Below are positions 40,426 through 50,304 of a stretch of 64,000 bases of DNA, piece by piece; within the stretch, counting starts at the first letter, position 1, and each line of letters starts with the position of its first letter. Origin of the DNA: Halapricum desulfuricans. GTDB lineage: Archaea > Halobacteriota > Halobacteria > Halobacteriales > Haloarculaceae. A program made the position numbers and the translations under genes. The notes beneath the pieces are model-generated. The model was not told the DNA's origin and ran no database searches. It saw only the letters and a program-made list of their open reading frames with translations. The stretch spans positions 62,001 through 126,000 of the forward strand of contig NZ_CP064787.1 in assembly GCF_017094505.1 (NCBI RefSeq), written 5' to 3'.

Positions 40426-41548
40426 GACGTCGGTCGACGAACTGATCGAGCGCTACCGGCGTCGCGCGGACGCCTACGGGGAGGCCTGCGACCGGGTTGA
40501 GCAAGCCGGCGAGGACCGACTGCAGCGGCTCGCGGAGTACTACGACGAACTCACGGGGCTGTTCGACCGCTACGAGTCGCGGATCGTCAGCGACGGCGAG
40601 AGCGAGGTCGACATGGAGGCGTTCATCGAGTATCAGGACGAGCTGGCGCACTTCTTCGAGCACCTGCCCGAGGACCTGCCCCACCGCGAGGACTTCGAGG
40701 CGGTCGACGAGGTGATGCACGAGCGCTATCTCAAGCACTCGGACTTCGAAGACGCCCGCGATGCGCTGTCGCCGGTCGCCGATCTGGTCGACCGTCTCGA
40801 GGAGCGTGCCCGGGCCGAGGACCGCCTGGAGACGGCGAGACGCGACCTCGAACGGCGGCGGCGGGCGATCGACGAACGGATCAACGATCACGAGCAGTTG
40901 ATCGAGTTCGGCGAGGCCGACCTGGACGCGCCCGTCGAGCGACTCCGCGACCCTATCGAGGCCTACGACGAGGCCGTCTCGGACGCCTTCGAGACGTTCG
41001 CCGGCGACGCGAGTGCCCGCGAGGTGCTTTCGTTCGTTGAATCGACCGCGGCGTTCCCCCTGATCGAGTACCGCGAACCGCCCGCGGACCTCCTCGAGTA
41101 CGTCCGAACCTCCGGGGCCGGAGCCGAGTCCATCCCGCAACTGCTCGAGTACGCCGACTACTCGGTCTCGAAACTCGATCACTACGTCGAGGACGCTCGC
41201 GCGCTCAAGCGCAACGTCGCGACTCACCGGACCTACCTGCAGCGGCTCGACGGCGAACCCCTGACGATCGGCTGGCCGCCGCCGACCGCTGCGGCGCTGC
41301 AGTTCCGGTGTCGGGAACTCGTCTCCGTCGTCGACCGGTTCGACCCGCCGGACTCGGTGCTGACGGCACTACACGACGTTCGGGCGCTCGCCCGGCGCGA
41401 GGACTACGGGCGGCTGCGAGAGAGCGCCGTCGCCAGAGAGCGACTCGACGACGACGAACGCGAGCGACTCAAGCGCGGCGAGATTCAGAACGAACTCGAA
41501 CAGTTACGCGAACAGCGAGAGGGACTCGCGAGCGTTCTCGACGAGTAG
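40409..41548 (+). CDS. Acidic coiled-coil protein cotranslated with hisI
   Basis: This 379-aa protein is almost entirely helical, with heptad-like stretches at about 105-160 ([19 protein letters not shown]) and 340-375. Acidic residues dominate. It starts [16 protein letters not shown] inside the end of hisI. I recall the same neighbour of hisI in other haloarchaea (DUF7118-like). It could be a structural or chromosome-related coiled coil; the function is unknown. Confidence 0.72.
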   Translation: MTSTSETSVDELIERYRRRADAYGEACDRVEQAGEDRLQRLAEYYDELTGLFDRYESRIVSDGESEVDMEAFIEYQDELAHFFEHLPEDLPHREDFEAVDEVMHERYLKHSDFEDARDALSPVADLVDRLEERARAEDRLETARRDLERRRRAIDERINDHEQLIEFGEADLDAPVERLRDPIEAYDEAVSDAFETFAGDASAREVLSFVESTAAFPLIEYREPPADLLEYVRTSGAGAESIPQLLEYADYSVSKLDHYVEDARALKRNVATHRTYLQRLDGEPLTIGWPPPTAAALQFRCRELVSVVDRFDPPDSVLTALHDVRALARREDYGRLRESAVARERLDDDERERLKRGEIQNELEQLREQREGLASVLDE

Positions 41549-41559
41549 GACGGCCGCGG

Positions 41560-42936
41560 CTATGGCTTTGCCGCGGCGTCCGTGATCGCGTCGTACATCA
41601 GCGACGCGAGCTGTTCGGCGCGGTCGCGGTCGCGTGCCTCGGCGTAGACGCGCACGAGCGGTTCGGTCCCGCTGGGACGGGCGAGCACCCAGCCGTCGTC
41701 GAACTCGAGCCGGTGGCCGTCGATCGTCCTCACCTCGGCGTCGGTCTCGTGGGCGACCGACTCGATCGCGTCGATCATTGCCGAGCGCTCGCCCTCGTCG
41801 GCGTAGGAGACGTTCTTCCGGACGTTGTAGTACGCGCCGTAGTCGGCGGCGATCTCGCTAGCTCGTCGGTCCGCGAGCAGTTCACAGAAGCGCGCGGCGG
41901 TGTAGGCCCCGTCCCGGATGGTCCGGTAGCCCGGGAAGATGATCCCGCCGTTGCCCTCGCCGGCGATCGGGACTCTCGTGCCCGCCTTCTGGAGTTCCTG
42001 CACCTTCGTGATGATGTGACTGGACCCGATCTGCGTGAGGTGCAACTCCGCGCCGACCTCGTCGGCGACGTCGACGAGCCGCTGGGAAGAGCTGACCGCC
42101 GAGACGACGCCGTCGCCCGCCCGGAGTTCCTCGCGGGCCAGCGCGGCCAGCGCGGCGTCGCCCTCGATGAACGAACCGGTCTCGTCGACGAAGATCGCCC
42201 GGTCCGCGTCGCCGTCGTGAGCGATCCCCAGATCGGCGTCGCTGGTCTCGACCAGCCGCTGCAGGTCGCCGAGGTTGTCCGCGACGGGTTCGGGTTTGCG
42301 TCCGGGGAAGTGCCCGTCGGGCTGGGCGTTGATCGTCAGGACGTGACAGCCCAGCTCGCGGAAGAACTGCGGGCTGGTCACCGCGCCGGCGCCGTGACCC
42401 GGATCGAGCGCGACTGTCAGGTCCGCGTCGGCGATGCGCCCGCGGTCGACCGCCTCGAGCAGTTGATCGATGTACGCCCGTCGAACGCCGTCGATCGTCC
42501 GGGTCTGGCCGATCGCGTCCCACTCGCTACGCTCGAAGCGCTCGCCGAGCAGGCGCTGTTCGACCTGTTCGAGGTCGTCGACGGCCAGCTCGATGCCGTT
42601 CGGTCCGATCAGTTTGATCCCGTTGTGCTGTGGCGGGTTGTGCGAGGCCGTCACCATCAGCGCCGGAATCGACTGCTCGTCGGCGTAGGCCTGTGCTCCC
42701 GGGGTCGGGATCGTCCCGAGGTAATCGACGTCGAAACCGACGCTCGCGAGTCCGCTCCGCGCGGCGTCGGCGATCATCCCGCCGCTGGTTCGGGTGTCGT
42801 GGGCGACCGCGACGCGCGAGACGCCCACATCGGTGCGCCAGACTGTGCCCGCGGCCATTGCGACCTGGAGCGCGTATTCGGGAGTCAGCGTCTCGTTGAC
42901 GACCCCGCGAACGCCGCTCGACCCGAAGACTTTCAT
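41560..42936 (-). CDS. glmM: Phosphoglucosamine mutase-type phosphohexomutase
   Basis: The 458-aa protein starts MKVFGSSGVRGVVNE, with catalytic Ser98 in TASHNPPQHNGIK, the Mg2+ loop DGDADR and the C-terminal phosphate-binding RPSGTEPLVRVYAEA. These four sites define the alpha-D-phosphohexomutases. Archaeal paralogues act on glucosamine, mannose or glucose phosphates; the GlmM-like N-terminus favours glucosamine phosphate, but substrate range is not settled. The upstream in-frame ATG at 42951 adds only MRVVR. Confidence 0.85.
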   Translation of the reverse strand: MKVFGSSGVRGVVNETLTPEYALQVAMAAGTVWRTDVGVSRVAVAHDTRTSGGMIADAARSGLASVGFDVDYLGTIPTPGAQAYADEQSIPALMVTASHNPPQHNGIKLIGPNGIELAVDDLEQVEQRLLGERFERSEWDAIGQTRTIDGVRRAYIDQLLEAVDRGRIADADLTVALDPGHGAGAVTSPQFFRELGCHVLTINAQPDGHFPGRKPEPVADNLGDLQRLVETSDADLGIAHDGDADRAIFVDETGSFIEGDAALAALAREELRAGDGVVSAVSSSQRLVDVADEVGAELHLTQIGSSHIITKVQELQKAGTRVPIAGEGNGGIIFPGYRTIRDGAYTAARFCELLADRRASEIAADYGAYYNVRKNVSYADEGERSAMIDAIESVAHETDAEVRTIDGHRLEFDDGWVLARPSGTEPLVRVYAEARDRDRAEQLASLMYDAITDAAAKP

Positions 42937-43026
42937 CCGGACGACTCTCACACGTCCGGGAGCATAGGGATTCCGGAGTGTCGACGACCGAGACGGCTGT
43001 GATCGGAGTCGATCCTGCGGGGCTGG

Positions 43027-43626
43027 CTAGATCCCGAGCCACTCGTCGCTGCGGATCTCGTACCCGTTCTCCCGGCAGAACTCGGCCGCTCGCCGGCGGA
43101 CAGCCCGAGAACCCGGAAGTCTCTCCTTCTCGTGGATCCGATCGACGATCCAGTCGGCGACGACCTCGATTCCCTCGTCCTCGTCGTCGGCGTCGATCGC
43201 CTTCAGCTCCCGAAACGTCTTCTCGTAGGTTGTACGCTGTGAGTCGCCGAGTTCCTCGTTTCGCAGCGTCCCGGCAGCCTCGACGACCCGTTTCATCGCC
43301 GTTGCGACCGTCGGCCGCTGTACCCGGACCCGGACCGACTCGGGCGTGTCGAAGCGTTCCGCGTCCGTATCGGCGACGAGTTCTCCGACCGTGTACGGCC
43401 CGTCGACCGATTCGATCTCCCGATCGCCGACGGTCTCGACCACGTCTGCCCCCGTCGCGGGGAACGAGACCGACTCGAGTTCCGATTCGAGGTCGACCAG
43501 TGCCGCAGGCTCGATTGGCGGCTCCGGCTCCTCACCTCGCTTGAGTTCCGTGGCGATCTCACGCGCTCGCTGGCGGCGCTCTCTGTTCCGGGCCTGGTCT
43601 TCCCGTCCGCGCTTGTCGTCTGCCAT
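43027..43626 (-). CDS. DUF5789-like acidic protein
   Basis: The 199-aa protein starts MADDKRGREDQARNRERRQR (basic-acidic helix), then has a domain with ESVSFPATGADVVETVGDRE and VDGPYTVGELVADT, the DUF5789 pattern I recall from haloarchaea. The C-terminal half (about 115-199) is an additional helical region with DEGIEVVADWIVDRIHEKER. It is cytosolic and of unknown function. Confidence 0.7.
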   Translation of the reverse strand: MADDKRGREDQARNRERRQRAREIATELKRGEEPEPPIEPAALVDLESELESVSFPATGADVVETVGDREIESVDGPYTVGELVADTDAERFDTPESVRVRVQRPTVATAMKRVVEAAGTLRNEELGDSQRTTYEKTFRELKAIDADDEDEGIEVVADWIVDRIHEKERLPGSRAVRRRAAEFCRENGYEIRSDEWLGI

Positions 43627-43724
43627 TAGATAACATACGTGTACCGCGGGTATAATTCTGCGGTCTTCGCCCCCGACACGTTCACAAAAGAGTTAATTCG
43701 CCCCCGCGGAAACAGTGAGTGTTG

Positions 43725-45185
43725 ATGGGGATATCCGTACTCGCAGCGGCGTCACAGGCCGGCATCGAACTATACACCGTACCGATCGTTGGCATTGAGT
43801 TGTCACAGACGGTGGTCACGGCGATCGGTATCCTCATGATTCTGTTTCTCCTCGTTGGGTCGGGGTTTTTCTCCTCGTCGGAGATCGCGATGTTCTCGCT
43901 GCCGCCGCATCAGGTCGACGCGATGGTCGAACAGGGCAGACGCGGCGCGAACGCGGTCAAGTCCCTCAAGGATGACCCGCACCGCCTGCTCGTGACGATC
44001 CTGGTCGGCAACAACATGGTCAACATCACGATGTCCTCGATATCGACGACAATCGTGGGTTTTTATCTCGACGCGGGAACGGCAGTGATCGTCTCGTCGC
44101 TCGGTATCACCTCGATGGTCCTGCTGTTCGGCGAGAGCGCACCGAAGTCCTACGCCGTCGAGAACACCGAGCTGCATGCGCGACGCGTCGCGCCGCCGCT
44201 GAAGGTCGTCGGGAAAGTCCTCCTGCCGCTGATCGCGGTGTTCGATCAGCTGACCCGGCAGGTCAACAAGATCACGGGCGGTCGCTCGGAGATCGAGAGC
44301 ACCTACGTCACCCGTGACGAGATCCGTAACATGATCAAGACCGGCGAGCGCGAGGGCGTCCTCGACGAGGAGGAACGGGAGATGCTCCACCGGACGCTCC
44401 GGTTCAACAACACGATCGCCAAGGAGGTCATGACGCCGCGGCTGGACGTGACGGCGGTCTCGAAAGACGCCGACATCGCCGAGGCGATCGAGACCTGCAT
44501 CCAGAGCGGGCACGCCCGCCTGCCGGTCTACGAGGGGAGTCTCGATAACGTCATCGGCGTCGTGCATATCCGGGATCTCGTGCGCGACCTCAACTACGGC
44601 GAGAACGAGCAACTCGAACTGCCCGATCTGATCGAGCCGACCCTGCACGTCCCCGAGAGCAAGAACGTCGACGATCTCCTCAAGGAGATGCGAGAGAACC
44701 GCATGCACATGGTCGTCGTCATCGACGAGTTCGGGACGACCGAAGGGATCGTGACGATGGAAGATCTCACCGAAGAGATCGTCGGCGAGATCCTCGAGGG
44801 CAGCGAGGAAGAGCCGATCGAGTTCGTCGACAGCGACACCGCGATCGTCAAAGGCGAGGTCAACATCGAAGAGGTCAACGAGGCGCTGTCGATCGATATC
44901 CCCGAGGGCGAGGAGTTCGAGACGCTCGCGGGATTCATCTTCAACCGCGTCGGACGGCTCGTCGAAGAAGGCGAGATCATCGCGTACGACGGCGTCGAGA
45001 TCCGCGTCGAACAGGTCGAGAACACCCGAATCATGAAAGCCAGAATCAGCCGGATCGACGAGGCCGAGATCGAGGGCGACCTCGATTCGGACGAGGACCG
45101 CGACGAGACGGCGGACGACGACAAGAGCGAGGAGACAGCGTCCGACGGCGAGTCGTCCGCCGACACCGAGAGGTCAGACGACTGA
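43725..45185 (+). CDS. CNNM/CorC-type hemolysin-family membrane protein
   Basis: The 486-aa protein has a DUF21 domain (about 30-200) with GSGFFSSSEIAMFSLP, then a CBS pair (about 205-330) with TPRLDVTAVS and ARLPVYEGSLDNVIGVVHIRD, and a CorC_HlyC domain (about 345-425). The C-terminal tail is acidic and disordered. Such proteins are linked to Mg2+ or Co2+ efflux or tolerance. The ATG at 43725 is preferred over a GTG two codons upstream. It overlaps the convergent PiT gene by 12 bases. Confidence 0.88.
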   Translation: MGISVLAAASQAGIELYTVPIVGIELSQTVVTAIGILMILFLLVGSGFFSSSEIAMFSLPPHQVDAMVEQGRRGANAVKSLKDDPHRLLVTILVGNNMVNITMSSISTTIVGFYLDAGTAVIVSSLGITSMVLLFGESAPKSYAVENTELHARRVAPPLKVVGKVLLPLIAVFDQLTRQVNKITGGRSEIESTYVTRDEIRNMIKTGEREGVLDEEEREMLHRTLRFNNTIAKEVMTPRLDVTAVSKDADIAEAIETCIQSGHARLPVYEGSLDNVIGVVHIRDLVRDLNYGENEQLELPDLIEPTLHVPESKNVDDLLKEMRENRMHMVVVIDEFGTTEGIVTMEDLTEEIVGEILEGSEEEPIEFVDSDTAIVKGEVNIEEVNEALSIDIPEGEEFETLAGFIFNRVGRLVEEGEIIAYDGVEIRVEQVENTRIMKARISRIDEAEIEGDLDSDEDRDETADDDKSEETASDGESSADTERSDD

Positions 45186-46364
45186 CGTCCAGACCGCGAA
45201 CAGACCGTATCCGAGACCGAGCGCCAGCGCCAGCGAGCCGATCCACGCGAGCACCGTCTTTCCCATCTTCTCGCCGCTGACCGCGCCGTCGCCGGCGGCG
45301 TAGCCGCTCCCGATGATCGCGCTGACGATGATCTCGTTGAACGAGACGGGGATGCCGAACAGGACGGCCGTCTGGGCGATGGCGAAACTCGGGATCAACG
45401 CCGCGATCGACCGGCGCGGCCCCAGCGAGGAGTAGTCCTGCGCGATCGCCTTGATCATCCGCGGTGCGCCCGTCCACGACCCGGCGAGCAGGCCGATCCC
45501 GCCGAACAGGAGGACCGTCTCGAGCGGGACCTGCACGCCGGTGTTAGGCCCGAGCAGCGGCAGGAGCGGCCCGATCGCCAGTCCGACCTGACTGCCGCCC
45601 GCCGAGAAGGCGACCAGCCCGCCCAGAACGAGCAGGAAGTGACGCTGTGCGGCCGCCGCATCGGCCTGCAGATCCCGATACAACAGCGCGGCGATGACCG
45701 CGGCGAACGCGACCGAGACGCCGGCCCGGCCGACCAGCGTCGACTGGCCGGCGAGGGCGGCGAGTTCGACGGCGATCGAGGACTGTTCACCCGGCCCGCC
45801 GAGCAGGACGAAGTTCACGTTCGCCAGCAGGACGGCGACGAGTCCCGCGAGCGTCGGAACCGCGACCCGCTCGGGCACGCGCTCGTCGCGCAGCGTCTTC
45901 GCGACGCCGTAGGCGATCCCGCCGCCGACGAACGGGGTCGCGACCCACAGCGTGACGATCTCACGGTACTTGGCCCACGCCGGGTCCCCGCCCGCCGCGA
46001 GCCCGATCCCGACGACGGCTCCGGTGACGGTGAACGCCGTGGCGATCGGATAGCCCGTGAACACGCCGAAGGCGACCAGGCCAGCGGCCAAAAGCAGCGC
46101 TAGCGTCGCCCCCGCAGGCGAGAGCGTGTACCCGCCGATCAGTTCCTGTCCGACCGCCTCCGAGACGTTCGCGCCCTGTAGCGTCGCCCCGGCCAGCCCG
46201 AGCAGTCCGACCAGGAACCCGGCCCGCATCACCGAGATCGCGTTGGCCCCTACCGCTGGCGCGAACGGCGTCGACCCCGAGGACCCGGCACCGATCGCCC
46301 ACGCCATGAACAGGCTCGCGAGCGTCGCGACCGCAAGCGTCGCCAGCAGTGTCGGCTCGACCAT
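45174..46364 (-). CDS. PiT-family inorganic phosphate transporter
   Basis: This 396-aa protein has about ten or eleven membrane helices and PiT repeats: AVGANAISVMRAGFLVGLL in the N-half and PVSFNEIIVSAIIGSGYAAG in the C-half. It imports phosphate with H+ or Na+. The start at 46364 (MVEPTLLATLAVA) excludes an unconserved N-terminal extension. Confidence 0.88.
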   Translation of the reverse strand: MVEPTLLATLAVATLASLFMAWAIGAGSSGSTPFAPAVGANAISVMRAGFLVGLLGLAGATLQGANVSEAVGQELIGGYTLSPAGATLALLLAAGLVAFGVFTGYPIATAFTVTGAVVGIGLAAGGDPAWAKYREIVTLWVATPFVGGGIAYGVAKTLRDERVPERVAVPTLAGLVAVLLANVNFVLLGGPGEQSSIAVELAALAGQSTLVGRAGVSVAFAAVIAALLYRDLQADAAAAQRHFLLVLGGLVAFSAGGSQVGLAIGPLLPLLGPNTGVQVPLETVLLFGGIGLLAGSWTGAPRMIKAIAQDYSSLGPRRSIAALIPSFAIAQTAVLFGIPVSFNEIIVSAIIGSGYAAGDGAVSGEKMGKTVLAWIGSLALALGLGYGLFAVWTSVV

Positions 46365-46449
46365 CACGAGCGTGTTCGGCGGCGACCGGGAATAGCCTAC
46401 CGGCTCGCGTTTCCGTGTCTCGTTGCCGCACAGTGCCCTCTCGATTCCG

Positions 46450-47691
46450 TCAATCGTCACCGAACAGGGACGAATCGAAGCCGCTCCGGTCCCTGAGTCG
46501 CCCGGTCCCGTCGTGGTCGGCGATATCTCCCTCGCTGAGGTCGTCGTTGACGGCTTCTACAGTCTCCGGTTCGACTTTTTCGGTCACCTCGAACGTCTCG
46601 ACGGGGCTGAGCAAGCCCCAGAGCGCGCCCAGCGAGTGGGGGACGAACGCCACCGGCGTCAACGCGAGATACAGCGGCCACAAAAGCGGCGACTTCCGGT
46701 ACCCGAACGAACCCGCGAGCATATACACGAACAGCATCCCCAGTAGCGCGAGCGAGAACAGCTCGTAGTAACCCATCCCGGGGGCCGTTCCAGGGAAAGC
46801 CACCGCGGCCACGACCAGAAACGGAACCAGCGGCGACAGCGCCCAGGCGACGATCCGGGTGTGATACAGCGGCCGATACCGGAGCGGCAACAGCCCGCCG
46901 TCCGCGCGCGTCCCGGATATCCACCGGCGGCGCTGTTTGATCATCGACCGGATCGAGGGCGGTGCCTGATTCCTGAAGCGGGTGTCGAGCACCGCAAAGG
47001 AGATGTCACGCCGGTCGGCGGCTTTCCAGATGAAGTTCGTGTCCTCGGTGATCGTCGCCCGGTCCCACGTGATCTCGTCCTCCAGCGACTTGCGGATCGC
47101 CACGCCCCCGCCCCACGCGTACAGCGGGTACCGGAGACGGTGGAACCCGAACTGCTCGAACTGGTAGCCGACGCGAAACACTTCACTGAGATAGGCGATC
47201 CGGGAGCCAGTGTACAGCGGCTTTTCGGTGAACTGGACGACGTCGGCGTCCGGGAGGCCGTGGAAGTCGGTGACAATCGTGTCCTCGTCCAGATACAGGA
47301 CGTACTCCTTCGAGCAGGGGACGTTGCGCCTGGCCCACTCGACCGCACGCCCCTTGTTGGTCGCCGCACACTCGAACGATTCCGGGACGACGTGGACGGT
47401 CGCACCCTCCACGTCGATCGGCGCTTCCGCGACGACGTGGACGTCCTCGATCTCGTCCGGGATCGACGCGACCGTCCCCTGAACGACGGCTTCGGCGTCG
47501 ATCGTCATGACGCGTACCTGGACGTCCGAGAGGTCCCACTCGACGTCGTCGGGCCCGACGGAGCCGCCCCGAGCTAGAACGACGGCCTCGAACAGCCACC
47601 ACAGCGCCGAGAAGCCGTAGAGAACGAGCGCGATCCACAACCCGAGCACGACCGTGCCCACGAGCGGGTTCGAGAGGAAGAACTCGATCAT
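46450..47691 (-). CDS. Membrane glycosyltransferase, family 2
   Basis: The 413-aa protein has an N-terminal membrane helix (about 8-38), a GT2 catalytic domain with a DxD-like YLDEDT motif (around 135), an ITEDTNF motif and QRRRWISGTR (Q/RxxRW, processive-type), then about three more helices. This layout resembles cellulose- or hyaluronan-synthase-like enzymes. It would add sugars to a lipid or extracellular polymer. The acceptor and sugar are unknown. Confidence 0.85.
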   Translation of the reverse strand: MIEFFLSNPLVGTVVLGLWIALVLYGFSALWWLFEAVVLARGGSVGPDDVEWDLSDVQVRVMTIDAEAVVQGTVASIPDEIEDVHVVAEAPIDVEGATVHVVPESFECAATNKGRAVEWARRNVPCSKEYVLYLDEDTIVTDFHGLPDADVVQFTEKPLYTGSRIAYLSEVFRVGYQFEQFGFHRLRYPLYAWGGGVAIRKSLEDEITWDRATITEDTNFIWKAADRRDISFAVLDTRFRNQAPPSIRSMIKQRRRWISGTRADGGLLPLRYRPLYHTRIVAWALSPLVPFLVVAAVAFPGTAPGMGYYELFSLALLGMLFVYMLAGSFGYRKSPLLWPLYLALTPVAFVPHSLGALWGLLSPVETFEVTEKVEPETVEAVNDDLSEGDIADHDGTGRLRDRSGFDSSLFGDD

Positions 47692-47842
47692 GCTGTGCAG
47701 GGCTCCTGTCCGATCGATGGTGGAATGAGGCACATAGTGTGAGAGACGCTCCACCGGAGGCTGGCGGACCAGCGAAAATTCAACCTTTCGACGTTACGCG
47801 CCCGTCTGCCCTGCCGGGCCAACAGGTCACCAGACCAGTCGA

Positions 47843-48547
47843 TCAGGTGTTCGTCGGGTCGGCGTCGTCGTGGTTCCGGTTGGGAACCTCGATACCCTCG
47901 GCGGCCTCCGGCGTCTCGGTCTCCTTCTCGGCGTCGATGTGCCAGCGGTCGAGTTCCTGCTCGTAGTCGGCCAGCTGGTTCGACACTCTGATCTTCAGGT
48001 CGTCGTCGTTGACGTTGATCTCGAAGACGTACTCGGGGTCGTCGTCGCTGACGCGTCTGACGTTGGCGCTGATCAGCTGGTTGTCGAAGTAGTAGGGCGC
48101 GAGCTGGGTCATCACGTTCTGATAGACCGTGTCCTCGACCTTCCGGATGGCCTTCCTGCCGGCGGAATCGGCCGCCCGGGCGACGTAGTCGATCGACTCG
48201 CCCCACTTGTCGACGGCCTCGTCGGGATCGTCCAGGTTCTCGTAGGACTCGCTGAGCTTCTCGCCGGCCGTCTGGAGGTCCTCGTCGGGGCCTTTCCCCT
48301 TCTTTTCGCCTTCACCCTCGTCGACGCTCGCCTGCTCGGCCGTCTTCTCGCTGACGTCCTCGTCGAGTCGCTCGTGGCTCTTGGGCCGCCACTCGTCGAA
48401 CTCCTCGAGGGCCTCGCTGTCGACCTCGACGTCCTCCTGGCTGGCGATGTCTTTCAGCGCCCGCGTGAGTCGCTCGCCGTGCTCGACGATCTCCGCCCAG
48501 CCGCCCCGGATCTTGAACCCGGAGACGCTCTCTTCCATCTCAGACAT
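47843..48547 (-). CDS. DUF5828-like acidic haloarchaeal protein
   Basis: The 234-aa protein starts MSEMEESVSGFKIRGGWAEI, contains a low-complexity stretch DEGEGEKKGKGPDEDLQ (about 75-92) and a beta-rich C-terminal part with EYVFEINVNDDDLKIRVSNQ. It has no membrane segment. I recall this as a conserved haloarchaeal family (DUF5828). The function is unknown. Confidence 0.7.
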   Translation of the reverse strand: MSEMEESVSGFKIRGGWAEIVEHGERLTRALKDIASQEDVEVDSEALEEFDEWRPKSHERLDEDVSEKTAEQASVDEGEGEKKGKGPDEDLQTAGEKLSESYENLDDPDEAVDKWGESIDYVARAADSAGRKAIRKVEDTVYQNVMTQLAPYYFDNQLISANVRRVSDDDPEYVFEINVNDDDLKIRVSNQLADYEQELDRWHIDAEKETETPEAAEGIEVPNRNHDDADPTNT

Positions 48548-48720
48548 AGTGAGGTGTTCGGTCGCTGCGGTTGGCGTCTGTACGCCACAAGACGTCCATC
48601 TTGGATACGGATTCGGGTCCTGCGTGGTTAAGCGTTTCCGCCCGCGTCCGTGACGGACGACAGTCGGCCGGTGTTGCCGCGCTCGGACGATATATCCGTC
48701 TCACGACCCACCGTCCGACG

Positions 48721-49413
48721 ATGACATCCGCACTGTTGATCGTCAGCGAACACGGGTACTGGGGCGAGGAATGTATCGAGCCGCTCACGACGCTCGACGA
48801 CGCCGGCGTCGACGTCACGGTCGCGACGCCGTCGGGCAGTCCGGCCGTCCTCGACGAGCGATCGGTCGACCCGGACGAGGTCGACGAGGAACTGGCCGAG
48901 CGCGTCCGCGAGGTCCACGAGAACGACGAGCGCCTGAACGATCCCGAACCGCTCGCCGGGGTCGATCCGGCCGCGTTCGACGCGGTCGTCTTCCCGGGCG
49001 GGCACGGCACGGAGTGGGACGTCAACCAGGACAGACACGCCCGGGAAGCCCTGCGGACGGCCGTCGAGGGCGAGGACGGGAAGGCGATGACCGTCTGTCA
49101 CGCGGTCGGGATCCTCGCGTTCACGCGGGACAGCGACGGCGACTTCCTCGCGGCAGGGCGATCGGTCACGGGCTTCCCCAACGAGTGGGAGGAGGGCATC
49201 GTTGACGAGTACGATCGGATGCCGGACGGCCGCAAACTCCCCTACTGGGTCGAAGACGAGGTCAAGGCAGTCGGGGCCGACTGGAACTCCCGACTCGAGC
49301 AGGACACCAGCGTCACCGTCGACGGGGACCTCGTGACCGCGCGAGGGCCGCCGTCCTCCGAGACTGCGGCACGGACGCTGCTCGACGAACTGGGTGTCGA
49401 GTACGACGGCTGA
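48721..49413 (+). CDS. DJ-1/PfpI-type class I glutamine amidotransferase-like protein
   Basis: The 230-aa protein has the nucleophile elbow VCHAVGILA with Cys near residue 125, preceded by FPGGHGTEWD, the pattern of the DJ-1/PfpI/Hsp31 superfamily. Members act as glyoxalases, proteases or chaperones. The length and the HGTEWD loop are closest to the Hsp31-like branch. It is cytosolic. Confidence 0.85.
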   Translation: MTSALLIVSEHGYWGEECIEPLTTLDDAGVDVTVATPSGSPAVLDERSVDPDEVDEELAERVREVHENDERLNDPEPLAGVDPAAFDAVVFPGGHGTEWDVNQDRHAREALRTAVEGEDGKAMTVCHAVGILAFTRDSDGDFLAAGRSVTGFPNEWEEGIVDEYDRMPDGRKLPYWVEDEVKAVGADWNSRLEQDTSVTVDGDLVTARGPPSSETAARTLLDELGVEYDG

Positions 49414-49470
49414 GCCGTGCCTCGGCGGCGTCTCGTCAGTTATTTCTCCCCGCCAGCCACACGCTCGGGT

Positions 49471-50145
49471 ATGACCATCGAAGACCGCGGCGAAGCGAAG
49501 GTTATCACGCACGCGCTCGCGAAACACACGCTCACGCAGTTACGAAGCGTCGAGACCGAGCAGGTCGCCTTCCGGAAGGGGCTCGTGAAGCTCGGGCGGA
49601 TCTGCGGCTACGAGATCATCGACGGCGTCATGGAGACGGCCTACGAGACCGTCCAGACGCCGCTGACCGAGACGACCGGCGAGCGCGTCGTCGGCATGGA
49701 CGACGTCGTGATCATCAACGTGCTCCGGGCGGCGACGCCGTTCGTCGAGGGGCTGCTCAAGGCCTTCCCCCGGGCGCGTCAGGGCGTCATCTCCGCCAGC
49801 CGCGACGAGTCCGGCGGGATGGACGACGCCGGCGAGTTCGACATCGAGGTCGACTACGTGAAGCTCCCCGAGATCCACCCCGAGGACACGGTCATCGTCG
49901 CCGATCCGATGCTCGCGACCGGCTCGACGATGGCGACCGTTCTGGAGCACGTCCAGGGGATGGGCGATCCCGAACGACTGCTCGTGCTCGCGGCCGTCAG
50001 CGCCCCCGAAGGGCTGGTCCGGCTGAACGAGCAGTTCCCCGACGTCGATGTCCTGTCGGTCGCCGTCGACGATCACCTCGACGAGGACGGCTACATCGTC
50101 CCCGGGCTGGGCGACGCCGGCGACCGGGCGTTTCGGACGACCTGA
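49471..50145 (+). CDS. upp: Uracil phosphoribosyltransferase
   Basis: This 224-aa type I PRTase has the PRPP loop [12 protein letters not shown] (about 148-159) and the UPRTase uracil-binding tail [17 protein letters not shown]. It makes UMP from uracil and PRPP in pyrimidine salvage. The ATG at 49471 gives the usual length. It is followed by palindromic element D. Confidence 0.95.
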   Translation: MTIEDRGEAKVITHALAKHTLTQLRSVETEQVAFRKGLVKLGRICGYEIIDGVMETAYETVQTPLTETTGERVVGMDDVVIINVLRAATPFVEGLLKAFPRARQGVISASRDESGGMDDAGEFDIEVDYVKLPEIHPEDTVIVADPMLATGSTMATVLEHVQGMGDPERLLVLAAVSAPEGLVRLNEQFPDVDVLSVAVDDHLDEDGYIVPGLGDAGDRAFRTT

Positions 50146-50161
50146 CTGTCACGCCGAATTC

Positions 50162-50241
50162 ATACTGGTGGCTATACCATTTCGAAATGATCCGGCACGA
50201 CGGTGTGCCGGATATCTTTACGAACCTATAGCCATCAGTAT
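50162..50241. repeat. 80-bp double-palindrome element, copy D
   Basis: Outer arms ATACTGGTGGCTAT (50162-50175) and ATAGCCATCAGTAT (50228-50241) differ at one position. The central stem ATCCGGCACG and TGTGCCGGAT has changed both strands relative to copies A and C (TGG to CGG with CCA to CCG), a compensatory change. It is inverted relative to A and B and lies in the gap between upp and the next gene. Confidence 0.85.
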
Positions 50242-50304
50242 CAGTTCCACGGGCGTGAAAAAAGTGGACGGATTTTTATCCCCGGATCGTCGTGTTTCGG
50301 TCCG

